A DNA stretch of 64,000 nt from Acidobacteriota bacterium (GCA_021792795.1 JAJYUB010000011.1:23701-87700); one strand, 5' to 3'; counted from the first letter of the stretch, positions 19,073 to 28,924 are shown. Numbers and translations are program-made. The notes: generated from the sequence alone by a model not told the origin.

Positions 19073-19361
19073 GCGTGCAGCCTCTGGATTTCAACCGCCT
19101 AAGCCTCCGGAAGCAAAGGGAAAGGCATTGACCATGATGTTACCCTGCCGCCGAAGAATGCAAATTCTCGTAGGATTAGGTTCCCTATTTTGCGTTCCTG
19201 CCAGTAAAATTGAGTCACTCGACAGGACTGTGCGGCTCGCCTGGGTAGCCATTCCCCCGCGAGATTCCAATTTAAACCGAAGACCCGCTCTGCAAAGAAT
19301 GATGCCTGGGACGATCGATGGTGCGTTGGCAGACGGAAGAATGCAACAATAGAAAGGATTT

Positions 19362-19883
19362 ATGAACGCGATGTGGAAACCGAACCAGCCCGGCACCAGC
19401 CCCACTTCTCCTTCGGACCCGATCCGTCCGCAAACGCTTGCCCCGCTTAGTCCAGAGCCGGTGGCGCAGCGTCCCAACCCAACCCCTTCCAGCTCCACCA
19501 GCGAACAGGCGACCATTGGCAAGTCCCTCACCATTAAGGGCGAAATCACTGGCAGCGAGATGCTGTACATTGACGGCCACGTGGAAGGCTCTGTCAACCT
19601 GCCGGGAAATCGCGTCGTGGTGGGCCGCAACGGCCACGTCGCCGCCAATATTTCCGCCCGCGAAGTGGTGGTTCTTGGCAAGGTCAACGGCAATATCAAT
19701 GCCAGCGATCGTGTCGACATCCGCAACGAGGGTTCCTTGACCGGCGATGTGGTTGCGCAGCGCATCAGCATTGAGGATGGCGCCTATTTCAAAGGCGGCA
19801 TCGACATTCGCAAGCCGGCGGCTTCAGAATCCAAGGGAAACGATGCGGCGAAGCCTGCGGTTGCGACTCCCGCCCACGTGTGA
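19362..19883 (+). CDS. Bactofilin family cytoskeletal protein
   Basis: A 173-residue polymer-forming protein. A Pro/Ser-rich disordered N-tail (residues 1-45) leads into the right-handed beta-helix (about 48-150), seen as repeated short strands with G-x-I/V turns (I-K-G-E-I-T-G-S-E; V-E-G-S-V-N; V-L-G-K-V-N-G-N-I-N; L-T-G-D-V). A short Ala/Lys tail ends it. Bactofilins assemble non-nucleotide filaments that position cell-wall or envelope enzymes. AAAGGA precedes the start. It is divergent from rnr. Confidence 0.93.
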   Translation: MNAMWKPNQPGTSPTSPSDPIRPQTLAPLSPEPVAQRPNPTPSSSTSEQATIGKSLTIKGEITGSEMLYIDGHVEGSVNLPGNRVVVGRNGHVAANISAREVVVLGKVNGNINASDRVDIRNEGSLTGDVVAQRISIEDGAYFKGGIDIRKPAASESKGNDAAKPAVATPAHV

Positions 19884-19922
19884 CCCTGGCGACCGGTGCT
19901 TCAAACGCTTGCGGCAAGATGG

Positions 19923-19958
19923 CGCAACGGTTTCGCTGCCCCCGGCGGAACCGTTGCG
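19923..19958 (+). terminator. Hairpin downstream of bactofilin gene
   Basis: CGCAACGGTT at 19923-19932 is a perfect inverted repeat of AACCGTTGCG at 19949-19958, with three more inner pairs (CGC/GCG) around a C-rich loop. It starts 40 nt after the bactofilin stop. The following sequence has only a weak T-rich patch, so it is a terminator candidate of moderate strength. Confidence 0.5.
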
Positions 19959-20071
19959 TTTGCGTTGTGCCCTCGCATTTGGCTCCCTTGCGCTTCCCGC
20001 CTTCATAAGAACCGGATGAATCTTTTTCGATCTTCCTCCATCTAAAAGTACGGGAGTTGGGAGGTATTTCG

Positions 20072-20767
20072 ATGCTTAATGTTCGTTTAAACGAGGATCG
20101 CGGCCACGCCAACCACGGCTGGCTGGACACTCATTTTACTTTTTCCTTTGCCGATTATTACGACCCGGCGCACATGGGGTTCCGCGCGCTGCGCGTGATC
20201 AATGAAGATTTCATCGCGCCCGGCATGGGCTTTGGCGCGCACCCGCATCGGGACATGGAGATTCTGTCGTATGTGCTTAGCGGAGAGCTTGGCCATAAAG
20301 ATTCGCTTGGATCCGGCGGCGTCATTCGTCACGGAGAAGTGCAGTTCATGTCGGCAGGCACCGGCATCCGCCACAGCGAGGCCAACCCGTCTGCGACGGA
20401 AACGACGCACATGCTGCAAATCTGGTTGCTGCCGGACCGGACGGGGCTCGATCCAAAATACGAGCAGAAGGTTTTCCCCGTTGAGAATCAGCCAAACCGG
20501 TTGCACTTGATCGCCTCCCGCGATGGCCGCGATGGCTCGTTTTTGATTCGCAGCGACGCGGAAGTCTATGCAGGCGAACTCGACGCTGGGACCACGATCG
20601 AGCGGCGACTAAGCGGCAACCACGGCTGGCTCCAGGTGGCCGCGGGGGACGTGACTGCGAACGGCAAGACGCTGCGCGCCGGCGACGGACTGGCGATCGA
20701 GGATGAGACGTCGGCGCGCATCGCCGCCGTCAGCGACTCAGAAATTCTGCTGTTCGATTTAGGGTAG
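20072..20767 (+). CDS. Pirin family protein (YhhW type)
   Basis: A 231-residue bicupin protein. The metal ligands of pirins are visible: G-A-H-P-H-R-D-M-E (two His) and G-I-R-H-S-E-A-N (His, Glu). Bacterial YhhW-type pirins bind a metal and some act as quercetinases; the physiological substrate here is unknown. ATG 20072 is chosen because GGGAGG lies about 7 nt before it, rather than the TTG at 20057 overlapping that site. It stands alone and converges with the GNAT gene. Confidence 0.92.
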   Translation: MLNVRLNEDRGHANHGWLDTHFTFSFADYYDPAHMGFRALRVINEDFIAPGMGFGAHPHRDMEILSYVLSGELGHKDSLGSGGVIRHGEVQFMSAGTGIRHSEANPSATETTHMLQIWLLPDRTGLDPKYEQKVFPVENQPNRLHLIASRDGRDGSFLIRSDAEVYAGELDAGTTIERRLSGNHGWLQVAAGDVTANGKTLRAGDGLAIEDETSARIAAVSDSEILLFDLG

Positions 20768-20788
20768 GTCGGTGAATTGCTCGATTGC

Positions 20789-21262
20789 CTACAGAAATCG
20801 CTCCATGAAAACAGTCGCGCGCGCGTACGGCGAAGGCGGCGCATCTTCAGCGCGAAGGTGCACAAAGCCTTCCGATTCGTAGAGTTCAATCGCGTTCTTC
20901 AGGGAATGATGCGTCACCAGATAGAGTCGCCGCGCTCCCATGCCGCGAGCGGCCGCAATCGTGCCGCGGAGCAATTGTCCTCCGATCCCCTGCCTGCGGA
21001 ATCGCTCGGCAATCGCCATCTTGGCCACCTCAAAGCAGCCTTCTTCCATCGCCAGCAAAGCGCAGCAGCCAAGCACTTCGCCTGTTTGCGGTTGCACGGC
21101 GAAATAGATATGGCCGCCAGCGTCCAGAATGTGATGTTGGGGATCGCCCAGGGTCGCAACGTCTTCGTCTTCCAGCTTGAAGAATGCGGTGATCCAGGCT
21201 TCGTTCAAGCTGCGGAAAGCGATTTCATCTCCGGGTTGAAACTCCCGAACCTGGATGTTCAT
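20789..21262 (-). CDS. GNAT family N-acetyltransferase
   Basis: A 157-residue acetyl-CoA-dependent acyltransferase. The core runs V-A-K-M-A-I-A-E-R-F-R-R-Q-G-I-G-G-Q-L-L, where the R-R-Q-G-I-G-G loop binds the pyrophosphate of acetyl-CoA, and later A-I-E-L-Y-E-S-E-G-F. The acceptor is unknown. Its ATG overlaps the purF stop by four bases (ATGA), so it is translationally coupled to purine synthesis. Confidence 0.9.
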   Translation of the reverse strand: MNIQVREFQPGDEIAFRSLNEAWITAFFKLEDEDVATLGDPQHHILDAGGHIYFAVQPQTGEVLGCCALLAMEEGCFEVAKMAIAERFRRQGIGGQLLRGTIAAARGMGARRLYLVTHHSLKNAIELYESEGFVHLRAEDAPPSPYARATVFMERFL

Positions 21263-22734
21263 ACACTGATAGCTGGCGCGGGCAGAATGTCTTCGACGTC
21301 CACCCATTGCGTTGGATACACACCGGTATAGCAGGCGGTGCAGTATCGCTTGCCGTCGGCCCCATCGCAGGCGCGCAGCAGACCATCGAGCGAAAGATAG
21401 GCCAGAGAATCGGCCTCGATGTACTCGCAAATCTCCTGCACCGACTGGTTGGCAGCGATCAATTCTCGCTTGCTGGGTGTATCGACACCGTAAAAACAGG
21501 GCGAGGTGGTCGGCGGACAACTAATGCGCAGATGAACTTCCTTCGCGCCCGCGCCGCGCACCATGCGCACGATTTTTCTGCTGGTAGTGCCGCGGATGAT
21601 GGAGTCGTCAATCAAAATGACGCGCTTGCCTTCCAGCAGATTGCGCACCGGGTTCAGTTTCAGCTTGACGCCAAAGTCGCGCACCCGCTGTTCCGGCTCA
21701 ATAAATGTGCGGCCCACATAATGATTGCGAATCAGGCCGAAGCGGAATGGGATACCGCTTTCCGCGGCATATCCAATGGCGGCGGTGACGCCGGAGTCCG
21801 GCACCGGAACCACCAGGTCCGCATCGACGCCAGATTCGCGCGCCAGATGACGCCCCATCTCCTCGCGGCTTTCCTGCACCCAGCGGCCAAACACTTTGCT
21901 GTCTGGGCGCGAGAAATAGACGTGCTCAAACACGCAGCTTGCCTGCGGAATTCCACTGGAAAATTGGCGGCACGTAACGCCCTCGCGTGAAACCATCACC
22001 AGCTCGCCCGGTTTCACTTCGCGATCGTAGGTGGCGCGCAGCAGATCGAAGGCGCAGGTTTCCGACGCAAACACAATCGTCTCGGTGCTGTCGGCGTTGG
22101 CAATGCGACCCATGGAAAGCGGACGAAAGCCGCGTGGATCGCGGGCGGCGAAGATGCTGTCCCGTGTCATCATCACGATGGAAAAAGCTCCCTCCACTTG
22201 GCGCAATGAGTCGGCGATGGCATCGATCAGCGTCGGTTCTTTCGAGTGGGCGATGAGCTGCACAATAATTTCCGAGTCGCTGGTGGTCTGAAAAATCGCG
22301 CCTTCGCGTTCCAACTGGGTCCGCAAATTTCCCAGGTGGACCAGGTTTCCGTTGTGGGCAATGGCGATCAGTCCCTTGGTGGAGTCCACCCGAATCGGCT
22401 GAGCATTCAGCAGCGCCGAGTCTCCCGTGGTCGAATAGCGCGTGTGACCGATGGCTAAGGAACCCGGCAGCTTGGCCAGAACATCGTCCGTAAAGATTTC
22501 GGCCACCAGGCCCATGCCTTTGATGTTCCACAGGTTTTCGTAGTCCGCGGTGGCGATGCCGGCAGATTCCTGCCCGCGATGCTGCAACGAGTAGAGCGCC
22601 AGGTACGCCTGGCGCGCGGCATCCGGATGGTTGTGAATGGCCACGACACCGCACTCCTCGCGGAGTTTGTCGAATGGAAGGGGGGCATGCTCGGCCATGG
22701 GCATTGGATCCATCGAAGCGTTGTATGCGTTCAT
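21259..22734 (-). CDS. purF: Amidophosphoribosyltransferase PurF
   Basis: The first committed enzyme of purine synthesis, converting PRPP and glutamine to phosphoribosylamine (491 residues). The Ntn nucleophile is Cys28 (R-E-E-C-G-V-V), preceded by a propeptide that must be removed, as in Bacillus PurF. The glutaminase domain (H-R-G-Q-E-S-A-G; G-H-T-R-Y-S-T; N-G-N-L) is followed by the PRTase domain with V-I-L-I-D-D-S-I-I-R-G-T-T. Cysteines in C-V-F-E-H-V-Y, S-P-C-F-Y-G and Y-C-T-A-C-Y are placed like the [4Fe-4S] ligands of the Bacillus-type enzyme. ATG 22734 shares one base with the purL stop (TAATG); a longer N-terminus from 22806 would lie inside purL. Confidence 0.96.
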   Translation of the reverse strand: MNAYNASMDPMPMAEHAPLPFDKLREECGVVAIHNHPDAARQAYLALYSLQHRGQESAGIATADYENLWNIKGMGLVAEIFTDDVLAKLPGSLAIGHTRYSTTGDSALLNAQPIRVDSTKGLIAIAHNGNLVHLGNLRTQLEREGAIFQTTSDSEIIVQLIAHSKEPTLIDAIADSLRQVEGAFSIVMMTRDSIFAARDPRGFRPLSMGRIANADSTETIVFASETCAFDLLRATYDREVKPGELVMVSREGVTCRQFSSGIPQASCVFEHVYFSRPDSKVFGRWVQESREEMGRHLARESGVDADLVVPVPDSGVTAAIGYAAESGIPFRFGLIRNHYVGRTFIEPEQRVRDFGVKLKLNPVRNLLEGKRVILIDDSIIRGTTSRKIVRMVRGAGAKEVHLRISCPPTTSPCFYGVDTPSKRELIAANQSVQEICEYIEADSLAYLSLDGLLRACDGADGKRYCTACYTGVYPTQWVDVEDILPAPAISV

Positions 22735-25106
22735 TATGCCTGATCCATCGCGGAAGAATCGCGATGAAATGTAGACTCCAGCGCATCCGACAATCCACGA
22801 CGCCACGGCCCGGAAAGATTTGCAATGGATTCAGAGATGATCGGTTTCCCGTTCACGCTGAGTTCGATACGATCTGCCGTCGTTACACCCAATGGACCTA
22901 CAGTGAGAAAGCCAAAATCGTCGATGATGTTCTTGATTTTTTCTACAGATTCAGGCGCGCAGGTGACAATCGCCTCACTCGCGTGCTCCGCGAACAGAAC
23001 GCACGCCATCGGGTCGTCGGAAAGGCCGCTGGGCACCGTCACGCGAATTCCAACTTGATGCGCGAAGCACCCCTCCGCCAACGCAACCGCAATACCGCCA
23101 TCGGAAATGTCGCGCGCGGAGTGCAGTAATCCGTCATCTGCCAACTTCGCGAGGCACTTATGCAACGCCGCTTCTGTGTCCAGCGAGAGCGCAGGCGGTG
23201 TGCCCCAAAGTGCTTTTAGAAAATACTTCGCGTATTCCGAGGAACCGAATTCCTTGAGGCTGGCGCTTTCCTTGGCCGGCGCTTTAGGGTGCAACAGCAA
23301 AACAGCATCGCCTGTCCGCTGAAAATCTGCAGGCACAGCCTTCGAAACATCTTCCAGAATGCCGACAATGCCAACCACGGGCGACGGATAGATGGCTTCG
23401 CCTTTGGTCTCGTTGTAGAGCGAAACATTGCCGCCGGTGATCGGCGTACCGAGTGCAGTGCAAGCTTCCGCAATGCCATCGATGGCGCTCGAAAGCTGTG
23501 CCATGATCTCCGGCTTTTCCGGGTTGCCGAAGTTCAAACAATTGGTTGCAGCAATTGGAGTGGCACCGGTACAGGCCACCTTGCGCGCTGCTTCCGCCAC
23601 GGCATGAGCAGCGCCAAGCTTCGGATCCAGATAGCACCAGCGGCTGTTGCCGTCGAGCGCCATCGCCAGCCCGCGTTGCGTGCCTTTCAGCCGCATCACG
23701 CCTGCTTCTCCGCCAGGGCCCTGCGCGGTATTGGTCTGCACCATGGTGTCGTATTGCTCAAACACCCACCGCTTATCGCAAATATTCGAGGATGCCAGCA
23801 ACTTCTTCAAATCAGTCGTAAGGTCACGTTTCGCCTGCAATTGCTTCAGGATTTCCGCCGAAGGTTCACTCGGCACCGGCGCCTTCCACGTTCCAATCGG
23901 CCGATGATAGCGCGGCGCTTCATCGGTCAACGATGCGTTGGGAATGTCCGCCACCAGCTCGCCATGATGCAAGATTTTCAGCCGCGATTCGGCAATCACC
24001 GTACCCACAGTCACCGCGTCAAGTCCCCACTTCGCGAACACGCGCAGCACTTCCTGCTCACGACCCTTGTCGGCCACCAGCAGCATGCGTTCCTGCGACT
24101 CGGAAAGCATCATCTCATAGGCGGTCATGCCGGTTTCGCGCTGCGGAACCCGGTCCAGTTCCATCTCGATGCCAACCCCGCCTCGGCTGCCCATCTCGCA
24201 GGAGGACGACGTCAACCCCGCCGCGCCCATGTCCTGAATGCCGACGATGGTGCCTGTTTGCATCGCTTCCAGGCATGCTTCCAGCAGCAGCTTTTCCATG
24301 AACGGATCGCCCATCTGAACATTGGGACGCTTCTGTTCCGAACCCTCGTGGAACTCTTCGCTGGCCATGGTCGCGCCGTGGATTCCGTCGCGGCCCGTCT
24401 TCGCGCCCACATACAGTACCGGGTTGCCGACACCGGTGGCCTTGCCATAAAAAATCTCGTCTTTGCGCACCATGCCCAGCGCAAACGCATTCACCAGCGG
24501 GTTCCCGGAATAGCACGGCTCGAAGCGAGTTTCGCCCCCCAGATTCGGAACGCCAAAACAATTGCCGTAGCCTGCGATCCCGCTGACCACCCCTTCCAGA
24601 ATTTGGTGATTCTTATTTAACAAAGAGGTCGGTGTTGAATTTTCCCCATCCACTTTCGCCGAATCCTCCGCAACAATCGGGCCAAATCGCAGCGAATCCA
24701 TCACCGCCAGCGGCCGCGCCCCCATGGTGAAAATATCGCGCAAAATTCCGCCCACTCCGGTGGCCGCGCCCTGATAGGGCTCGATATACGAAGGATGATT
24801 GTGCGACTCAATCTTGAACGCGCAGGCCCAGCCATCCCCGACGTCGATGATGCCGGCATTTTCTCCCGGCCCCTGCACCACCCGCTGGCTCTCGGTCGGC
24901 AACCGCTTCAAATGCACGCGTGACGACTTATAGGAGCAATGCTCGCTCCACATCACGCTGTAGATGCCTAACTCTGTCATGCTGGGAGTGCGCCCCAGCG
25001 CGTCCAGAATGCGCTGATATTCGTCGGCGGTAATGCCGTGCTGCGCGAGCAATTCCGGCGTGATCTGTGCCGGTAAAGGGATGGCGGAAGAGGACGCAGA
25101 TTTCAT
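22734..25106 (-). CDS. purL: Phosphoribosylformylglycinamidine synthase subunit PurL
   Basis: The ATP-dependent synthase that converts FGAR to FGAM with ammonia delivered by PurQ (790 residues, the small-type PurL that works with PurS and PurQ; neither is in the window). Motifs include [25 protein letters not shown] near the N-terminus and [10 protein letters not shown] in the second half. It heads the purL-purF-GNAT operon. The ribosome site before ATG 25106 is weak (CTGGAAAACA). Confidence 0.96.
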   Translation of the reverse strand: MKSASSSAIPLPAQITPELLAQHGITADEYQRILDALGRTPSMTELGIYSVMWSEHCSYKSSRVHLKRLPTESQRVVQGPGENAGIIDVGDGWACAFKIESHNHPSYIEPYQGAATGVGGILRDIFTMGARPLAVMDSLRFGPIVAEDSAKVDGENSTPTSLLNKNHQILEGVVSGIAGYGNCFGVPNLGGETRFEPCYSGNPLVNAFALGMVRKDEIFYGKATGVGNPVLYVGAKTGRDGIHGATMASEEFHEGSEQKRPNVQMGDPFMEKLLLEACLEAMQTGTIVGIQDMGAAGLTSSSCEMGSRGGVGIEMELDRVPQRETGMTAYEMMLSESQERMLLVADKGREQEVLRVFAKWGLDAVTVGTVIAESRLKILHHGELVADIPNASLTDEAPRYHRPIGTWKAPVPSEPSAEILKQLQAKRDLTTDLKKLLASSNICDKRWVFEQYDTMVQTNTAQGPGGEAGVMRLKGTQRGLAMALDGNSRWCYLDPKLGAAHAVAEAARKVACTGATPIAATNCLNFGNPEKPEIMAQLSSAIDGIAEACTALGTPITGGNVSLYNETKGEAIYPSPVVGIVGILEDVSKAVPADFQRTGDAVLLLHPKAPAKESASLKEFGSSEYAKYFLKALWGTPPALSLDTEAALHKCLAKLADDGLLHSARDISDGGIAVALAEGCFAHQVGIRVTVPSGLSDDPMACVLFAEHASEAIVTCAPESVEKIKNIIDDFGFLTVGPLGVTTADRIELSVNGKPIISESIANLSGPWRRGLSDALESTFHRDSSAMDQA

Positions 25107-25293
25107 TGTTTTCCAGGTGGAAGGACACTTTTATTGTTACATGGCCGCAACGGTTCGCGAGCAGTCCAAATCGCCGGATGGAGACGGCTTCGCGATGCAA
25201 TCTGGAACTTCAAGTTCTGGTACACTTTGGTAAGCGTCAGCGGCCAGGATTGTTCCCGCTCGCGCCCTTCCGCATTGCAATCATCGCAGTTTT

Positions 25294-25371
<78 letters not shown>

Positions 25372-25521
25372 TTATTTTCAATAAGGCAAGACCGTTCCTG
25401 GCCTCAATCGGAACAACCTCTTGAGCCTCCACAGAGCATTTTCTCTTATAGTATCTACGTCCGGTGGAAAGAGTTATGCTTTCCCACCCCAGGTATTGTT
25501 CAAACTTGACCTGAAAATGCA

Positions 25522-25674
25522 CTAATAGGGAATGGCGGAGAAGAGTCCGCGCTTCTGACCGCGCGGGTCGTCGATCACTTTGGGCGCCAGGTCGAAATCC
25601 AACGTGGCGCGACGAGAAAGATCGTACGGAGGCCAATGTTGAAGTCTGGGATTGTTCGGATCTTCAAGATTGTT
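25522..25674 (-). pseudogene. 3' remnant of a type B carboxylesterase
   Basis: One frame on the minus strand reads N-N-L-E-D-P-N-N-P then L-Q-H-W-P-P-Y-D-L, followed by a segment ending D-D-P-R-G-Q-K-R-G-L-F and a TAG at 25522. The order D-P-N, W-P-x-Y-D, D-D-P-R-G is the extreme C-terminus of type B carboxylesterases (para-nitrobenzyl esterase family). A stop lies about 30 nt upstream in the same frame and the next gene begins there, so about 450 residues including the catalytic Ser, Glu and His are missing. It is a scar of a deleted or displaced gene beside the fucose cluster. Confidence 0.7.
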
Positions 25675-25684
25675 TTGAGCGTCT

Positions 25685-26074
25685 TTAGGCCGACTCCAGG
25701 ATTACGTTCGCGAAGTCCGTGGTGTCTCCCGTTCGGATGAGCCCGATCGCGTGAGGGACGCGCTTCCTGAATTCCGCGTGAGACTCGTAGACCACCTCTA
25801 CGCTCGCCATCGCTTCGTCGAATTGATGGACCACCACCGGAGTGTTGCGAAGCCGGAACTCCTCGGCCATAAAGAACCTGCCAACGGCGAAGTTCCTCCG
25901 GATGGCGTGCAGTACCTCCAGAACTCGAGGAATGTCGTCCACCAGGGAAAGATCGACGGTTTCGATTTCCGGCCAGAACGGAAAACCTCGATCCGCAATG
26001 ACAAGCGAGTTGGTATGCCGGACCCTGCTGAGCAGAGAGTTTACCTGTGGGTTGAGGATTCCGGATTTCAGCAC
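25685..26074 (-). CDS. RbsD/FucU family protein (sugar mutarotase-like)
   Basis: A 129-residue protein of the RbsD/FucU fold, whose members interconvert anomers or pyranose/furanose forms of ribose or fucose. The conserved H-T-N-S-L-V-I-A-D-R-G-F-P block (active-site His near residue 20, Asp) and the C-terminal I-R-T-G-D-T-T-D-F-A-N-V-I-L match the family, whose usual end is P-Y-A-N-I-I-L. The GTG start at 26074 has AAAAGGAGA just upstream. It follows the FucP-type symporter by 20 nt on the same strand, which points to fucose. A second, more divergent member lies at 33090. Confidence 0.85.
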   Translation of the reverse strand: MLKSGILNPQVNSLLSRVRHTNSLVIADRGFPFWPEIETVDLSLVDDIPRVLEVLHAIRRNFAVGRFFMAEEFRLRNTPVVVHQFDEAMASVEVVYESHAEFRKRVPHAIGLIRTGDTTDFANVILESA

Positions 26075-26094
26075 CGATTCTCCTTTTCCGTCAG

Positions 26095-27423
26095 CTATGC
26101 TTCCGCATCCTGCGCGCCATGGACCACGATTCGCATATCCGCCAACGAATAGAACGCGATGAAGAGGTAGGCAAGCAGGGGCACGATGTAGGCCAATGCG
26201 ACGCTGCCAAGCCGGACCGAGATGAGCCCCATAATCGGCGTGAGGACGCCGCCGCCGACAATCGCCATGACAATCAGCGAGCCGCCGATTTTGGTATTGT
26301 CCCCGAGTCCGCGCAAGCCCTGGGCAAAGATGGTGGGATACATGAGAGACATGAACAAGCTAGTGAACAGCAGCGCCCCGACGCCGATCCAGCCGGGGAA
26401 TAGAATCCCAACCGCCGCCAAGAAAGCGTTGACAATGCAGTAGATGGCCATCAGCTTGCTTGGCTGGATGAACTGCATCAGCCATGCGGAGGCGAAGCGC
26501 CCAATGCCGAACGCCACCAGCGTGGTCGTAAGCAAGTAGCCCGCCGCTTTTTCCGCTTCGTGCGTATAAGACAGAATGTAGGGGATGAAATAACTCCAGG
26601 TGCCAACCTGTGCGCCGACGTATGCGAATTGGGCCGCGACTGCCAGCAGAAAATGCGGATAGGTCAGCAGGGCTCGAAAGCTGCTGCTGCCGGCTTCGTG
26701 CTCCTCGACGCGGGTTAGCCCGGCGGGAAAACGGGTGATGGCAATCAGGACCAACATGGTGAGCGTCAGCGCGCCCAGCACCAGGTAGGGACCGACCACA
26801 CGCAATGTTTCCGAGTGCAGATAGGCGGCATAGGCATGACGCGCGCGCAAAGCGGCGACCTGGTTCGGACGTAGTTCGATTCCGGAAAAGATGAAAACTG
26901 TTCCGATCAGCACCCCGGTGATGGCCCCGATCGGATTAAACGCCTGCGCCAGGTTGAGGCGGCGCGCAGCGCTGCTGGGATCGCCGAGTTGCGCGATGAA
27001 GGGATTTGCCGCGGTCTCCAGAAACGACAGTCCACTGGCAATGACAAACAGCGCCGCAAGAAAGAACGAGTAGCGACCCACGACGGCCGCGGGCCAGAAG
27101 AGAATGGCCCCCAGGCTGAACAGACCCAGCCCAATGATGAATCCCGACTTGTAGCCAAGCTTGCGCATCACCAGCGCGGCGGGCATGGCAAGCAGGAAGT
27201 AGCCCAGGTAGAACGCTGACTGGATCAGTCCGGCTTCAAACCGGGTCATGACGAAGGACTTCATGAACTGCCGGATAAGGACGTCGTTCAGGTTGTTGGG
27301 AATGCCCCACAGAAAGAAGAGCGCCGTTACCAGCGCGAAGGGAAGCCCATAGCCGGGGGGCAGCAGAGGAGCGCGGGTATTCGTCTCCTGACTCGCGGGC
27401 GCGGCATTGCTCGCAGACAACAT
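26095..27423 (-). CDS. fucP: L-fucose:H+ symporter-type MFS permease
   Basis: A 442-residue permease of the fucose/glucose/galactose FGHS family. The F-F-L-W-G-I-P-N-N-L-N-D-V-L-I segment contains the Asp equivalent to E. coli FucP D46, and S-F-L-E-T-A-A-N-P-F contains the Glu equivalent to E135, both needed for proton-coupled fucose uptake. About 12 membrane segments are present. GGAGG lies 12 nt before the ATG. It shares a 361-nt divergent control region with the LacI regulator and is followed by an RbsD/FucU protein; fucose is the best substrate guess given the GH29 enzyme nearby. Confidence 0.88.
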   Translation of the reverse strand: MLSASNAAPASQETNTRAPLLPPGYGLPFALVTALFFLWGIPNNLNDVLIRQFMKSFVMTRFEAGLIQSAFYLGYFLLAMPAALVMRKLGYKSGFIIGLGLFSLGAILFWPAAVVGRYSFFLAALFVIASGLSFLETAANPFIAQLGDPSSAARRLNLAQAFNPIGAITGVLIGTVFIFSGIELRPNQVAALRARHAYAAYLHSETLRVVGPYLVLGALTLTMLVLIAITRFPAGLTRVEEHEAGSSSFRALLTYPHFLLAVAAQFAYVGAQVGTWSYFIPYILSYTHEAEKAAGYLLTTTLVAFGIGRFASAWLMQFIQPSKLMAIYCIVNAFLAAVGILFPGWIGVGALLFTSLFMSLMYPTIFAQGLRGLGDNTKIGGSLIVMAIVGGGVLTPIMGLISVRLGSVALAYIVPLLAYLFIAFYSLADMRIVVHGAQDAEA

Positions 27424-27510
27424 AATCGCTGGGTTCCTCCGTACCGGTTCTCAACCAGGTGGATCTTCCTATCTATAAAGATCGATCATGATAAGCCGAG
27501 TGCGACCCAG

Positions 27511-27526
27511 GGTGCGATATCGCACC
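27511..27526. promoter_or_regulatory. Perfect 16-bp palindrome, candidate operator
   Basis: GGTGCGATATCGCACC is a perfect 16-bp palindrome, 88 bp upstream of fucP and 258 bp upstream of the LacI-family regulator. LacI-type dimers bind such palindromes, often with a CpG at the centre; here the centre is ATAT with flanking CG steps. It is a plausible operator for the adjacent regulator, but no second identical copy was found in the window. Confidence 0.5.
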
Positions 27527-27771
27527 AAACCTGGCACAATTTCCACCTTCGGGAGGTATCAGGTCCGAGGCTCCGTCTCTCCCTGCTGACGGACACTACC
27601 TTTGTCCCCCGGGCTCACGCCTATGAGTATAGGGCAGAACTGGTTACAGAAATCGATACAGTAATCCTGGCAATTTGCATCGCGAACTTGGTGTACGGGC
27701 ACGCGACCAGAAGCCGGGCCCCTGGTATCCACTGCGGCCAAGCGGCCATGCCACCGCCCTGGAATCACTTG

Positions 27772-27777
27772 TATAGT
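27772..27777 (+). promoter_or_regulatory. -10-like element giving a possibly leaderless lacI-type mRNA
   Basis: TATAGT ends 7 nt before the ATG at 27785, which would place transcription start on or next to the A of the start codon. No Shine-Dalgarno sequence is present before this gene. The -35 region is poor, so the call rests on spacing and on the missing ribosome site. Confidence 0.35.
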
Positions 27778-27784
27778 TTCATCT

Positions 27785-28870
27785 ATGACCGTCCGCATGA
27801 AGGACATCGCCAAGGACCTCGGCCTTTCCATCGTTACCATCTCCAAGGTGCTTCGCAATCATCCGGATATCGCCGAAGAAACGCGGGAACGGGTCCTGCA
27901 GCGGGTGAAAGAGCTGGATTACCATCCCAATCTTATGGCCCGCAGCTTGGTCACCGGGCACAGCTATCTCATCGGCCTGGTCGTTCCAGATCTACTGCAT
28001 CCATTTTTTACCGAGGTCGCCAAGGCCCTATCGGGGGCGATGAGAGGTGGAGGATACTCCCTCATCATCTCCTCGTCAGAAGAGAATCCGGAGCTCGAAG
28101 CCAGAGAGATACAACAACTGATGGGACGACAGCTCGATGCTCTGGTCATCGCATCCTGCGGAACAAACGCCGCCGCGTTTGAAAAGTTGGACCGAAACGG
28201 CATACCGTATGTGCTGATCGATCGCGAAGTCGCGGGATTGACAGCCAACTTTGTCGGCGTGAACGATACAGCGGTGGGCCGCATTGCGACCGAACACCTG
28301 ATCGACCAGGGCTGCCGCCGCGTGGCCCACATTCGCGGCCGAGACAACAGTACGGGAATCCATCGATTCGAAGGCTACAGACAGGCGCTGTTGCGCTGCG
28401 GGTTGCAGTATTCCGAGGGCCTGGTCGTGACCCGGTCCAACGTGGACACAGACACCACCATGCAAGGCGCGGAAGCCATGCGACTTTTGCTGGAGCGGAA
28501 GCCGAGGCCTGACGGCGTTTTTGCCTACAACGATCCACTGGCGATTGGGGCGATGAACGCCATCCTGGATGCTGGACTGCACATTCCGCAGGACATCGCC
28601 CTCGTGGGTAGCGGAAATCTGCATTACGACGACTCGCTCCGCGTGCCGCTTTCCAGTGTCGATCAACACAGCTCGATGATTGGAGAGCGTACAGGCGGCA
28701 TTTTGCTTCGCTTCATTGAATCGAAGGTCTGTCCTCAAACCATGAGCGTGATCCTGGATCCATCGCTGGTCGTGCGGGCTTCCAGCATGAGGATTCCGGC
28801 AAGGGGTCCCATTTCCTCCGCGAGAGAGAAGCACTCCAAACCTGTTGCCGCAGCCCGTCGCAAGCAGTGA
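27785..28870 (+). CDS. LacI-family transcriptional regulator
   Basis: A 361-residue DNA-binding repressor. The N-terminal helix-turn-helix (M-K-D-I-A-K-D-L-G-L-S-I-V-T-I-S-K-V-L) and hinge helix (N-L-M-A-R-S-L-V-T-G) are complete, followed by a periplasmic-binding-protein-like effector domain (about 60-335). The last 25 residues are a basic unconserved tail. It lies between the divergent fucP and the co-directional fucosidase, so it probably controls both in response to fucose or a derivative; the effector is inferred from context. Confidence 0.93.
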   Translation: MTVRMKDIAKDLGLSIVTISKVLRNHPDIAEETRERVLQRVKELDYHPNLMARSLVTGHSYLIGLVVPDLLHPFFTEVAKALSGAMRGGGYSLIISSSEENPELEAREIQQLMGRQLDALVIASCGTNAAAFEKLDRNGIPYVLIDREVAGLTANFVGVNDTAVGRIATEHLIDQGCRRVAHIRGRDNSTGIHRFEGYRQALLRCGLQYSEGLVVTRSNVDTDTTMQGAEAMRLLLERKPRPDGVFAYNDPLAIGAMNAILDAGLHIPQDIALVGSGNLHYDDSLRVPLSSVDQHSSMIGERTGGILLRFIESKVCPQTMSVILDPSLVVRASSMRIPARGPISSAREKHSKPVAAARRKQ

Positions 28871-28924
28871 CCGGCAGCCGAACTCGACGGAGTCTTCCTT
28901 CGATAGACATCGGTTACTGCATCG

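Larger units (their letters stand above)
27424..27784. promoter_or_regulatory. Divergent control region of fucP and lacI-type gene
   Basis: This 361-nt gap separates two divergent genes. It holds the palindrome at 27511-27526, annotated separately, and a GGAGG ribosome site for fucP near 27431. No coding frame with family similarity was found. The only recognisable promoter element for the regulator is a TATAGT very close to its ATG. The right half (about 27600-27760) shows nothing definite. Confidence 0.5.

Noticed and set aside
19091..19771. 226-codon frame opposite the bactofilin gene
   Set aside because: Antisense to a clear bactofilin; no family similarity or ribosome site.
25685..26074. 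PIN/VapC-type toxin as first guess for this gene
   Set aside because: The conserved His/Asp block near residue 20 and the C-terminal A-N-V-I-L end fit RbsD/FucU, and the neighbour is a fucose symporter.
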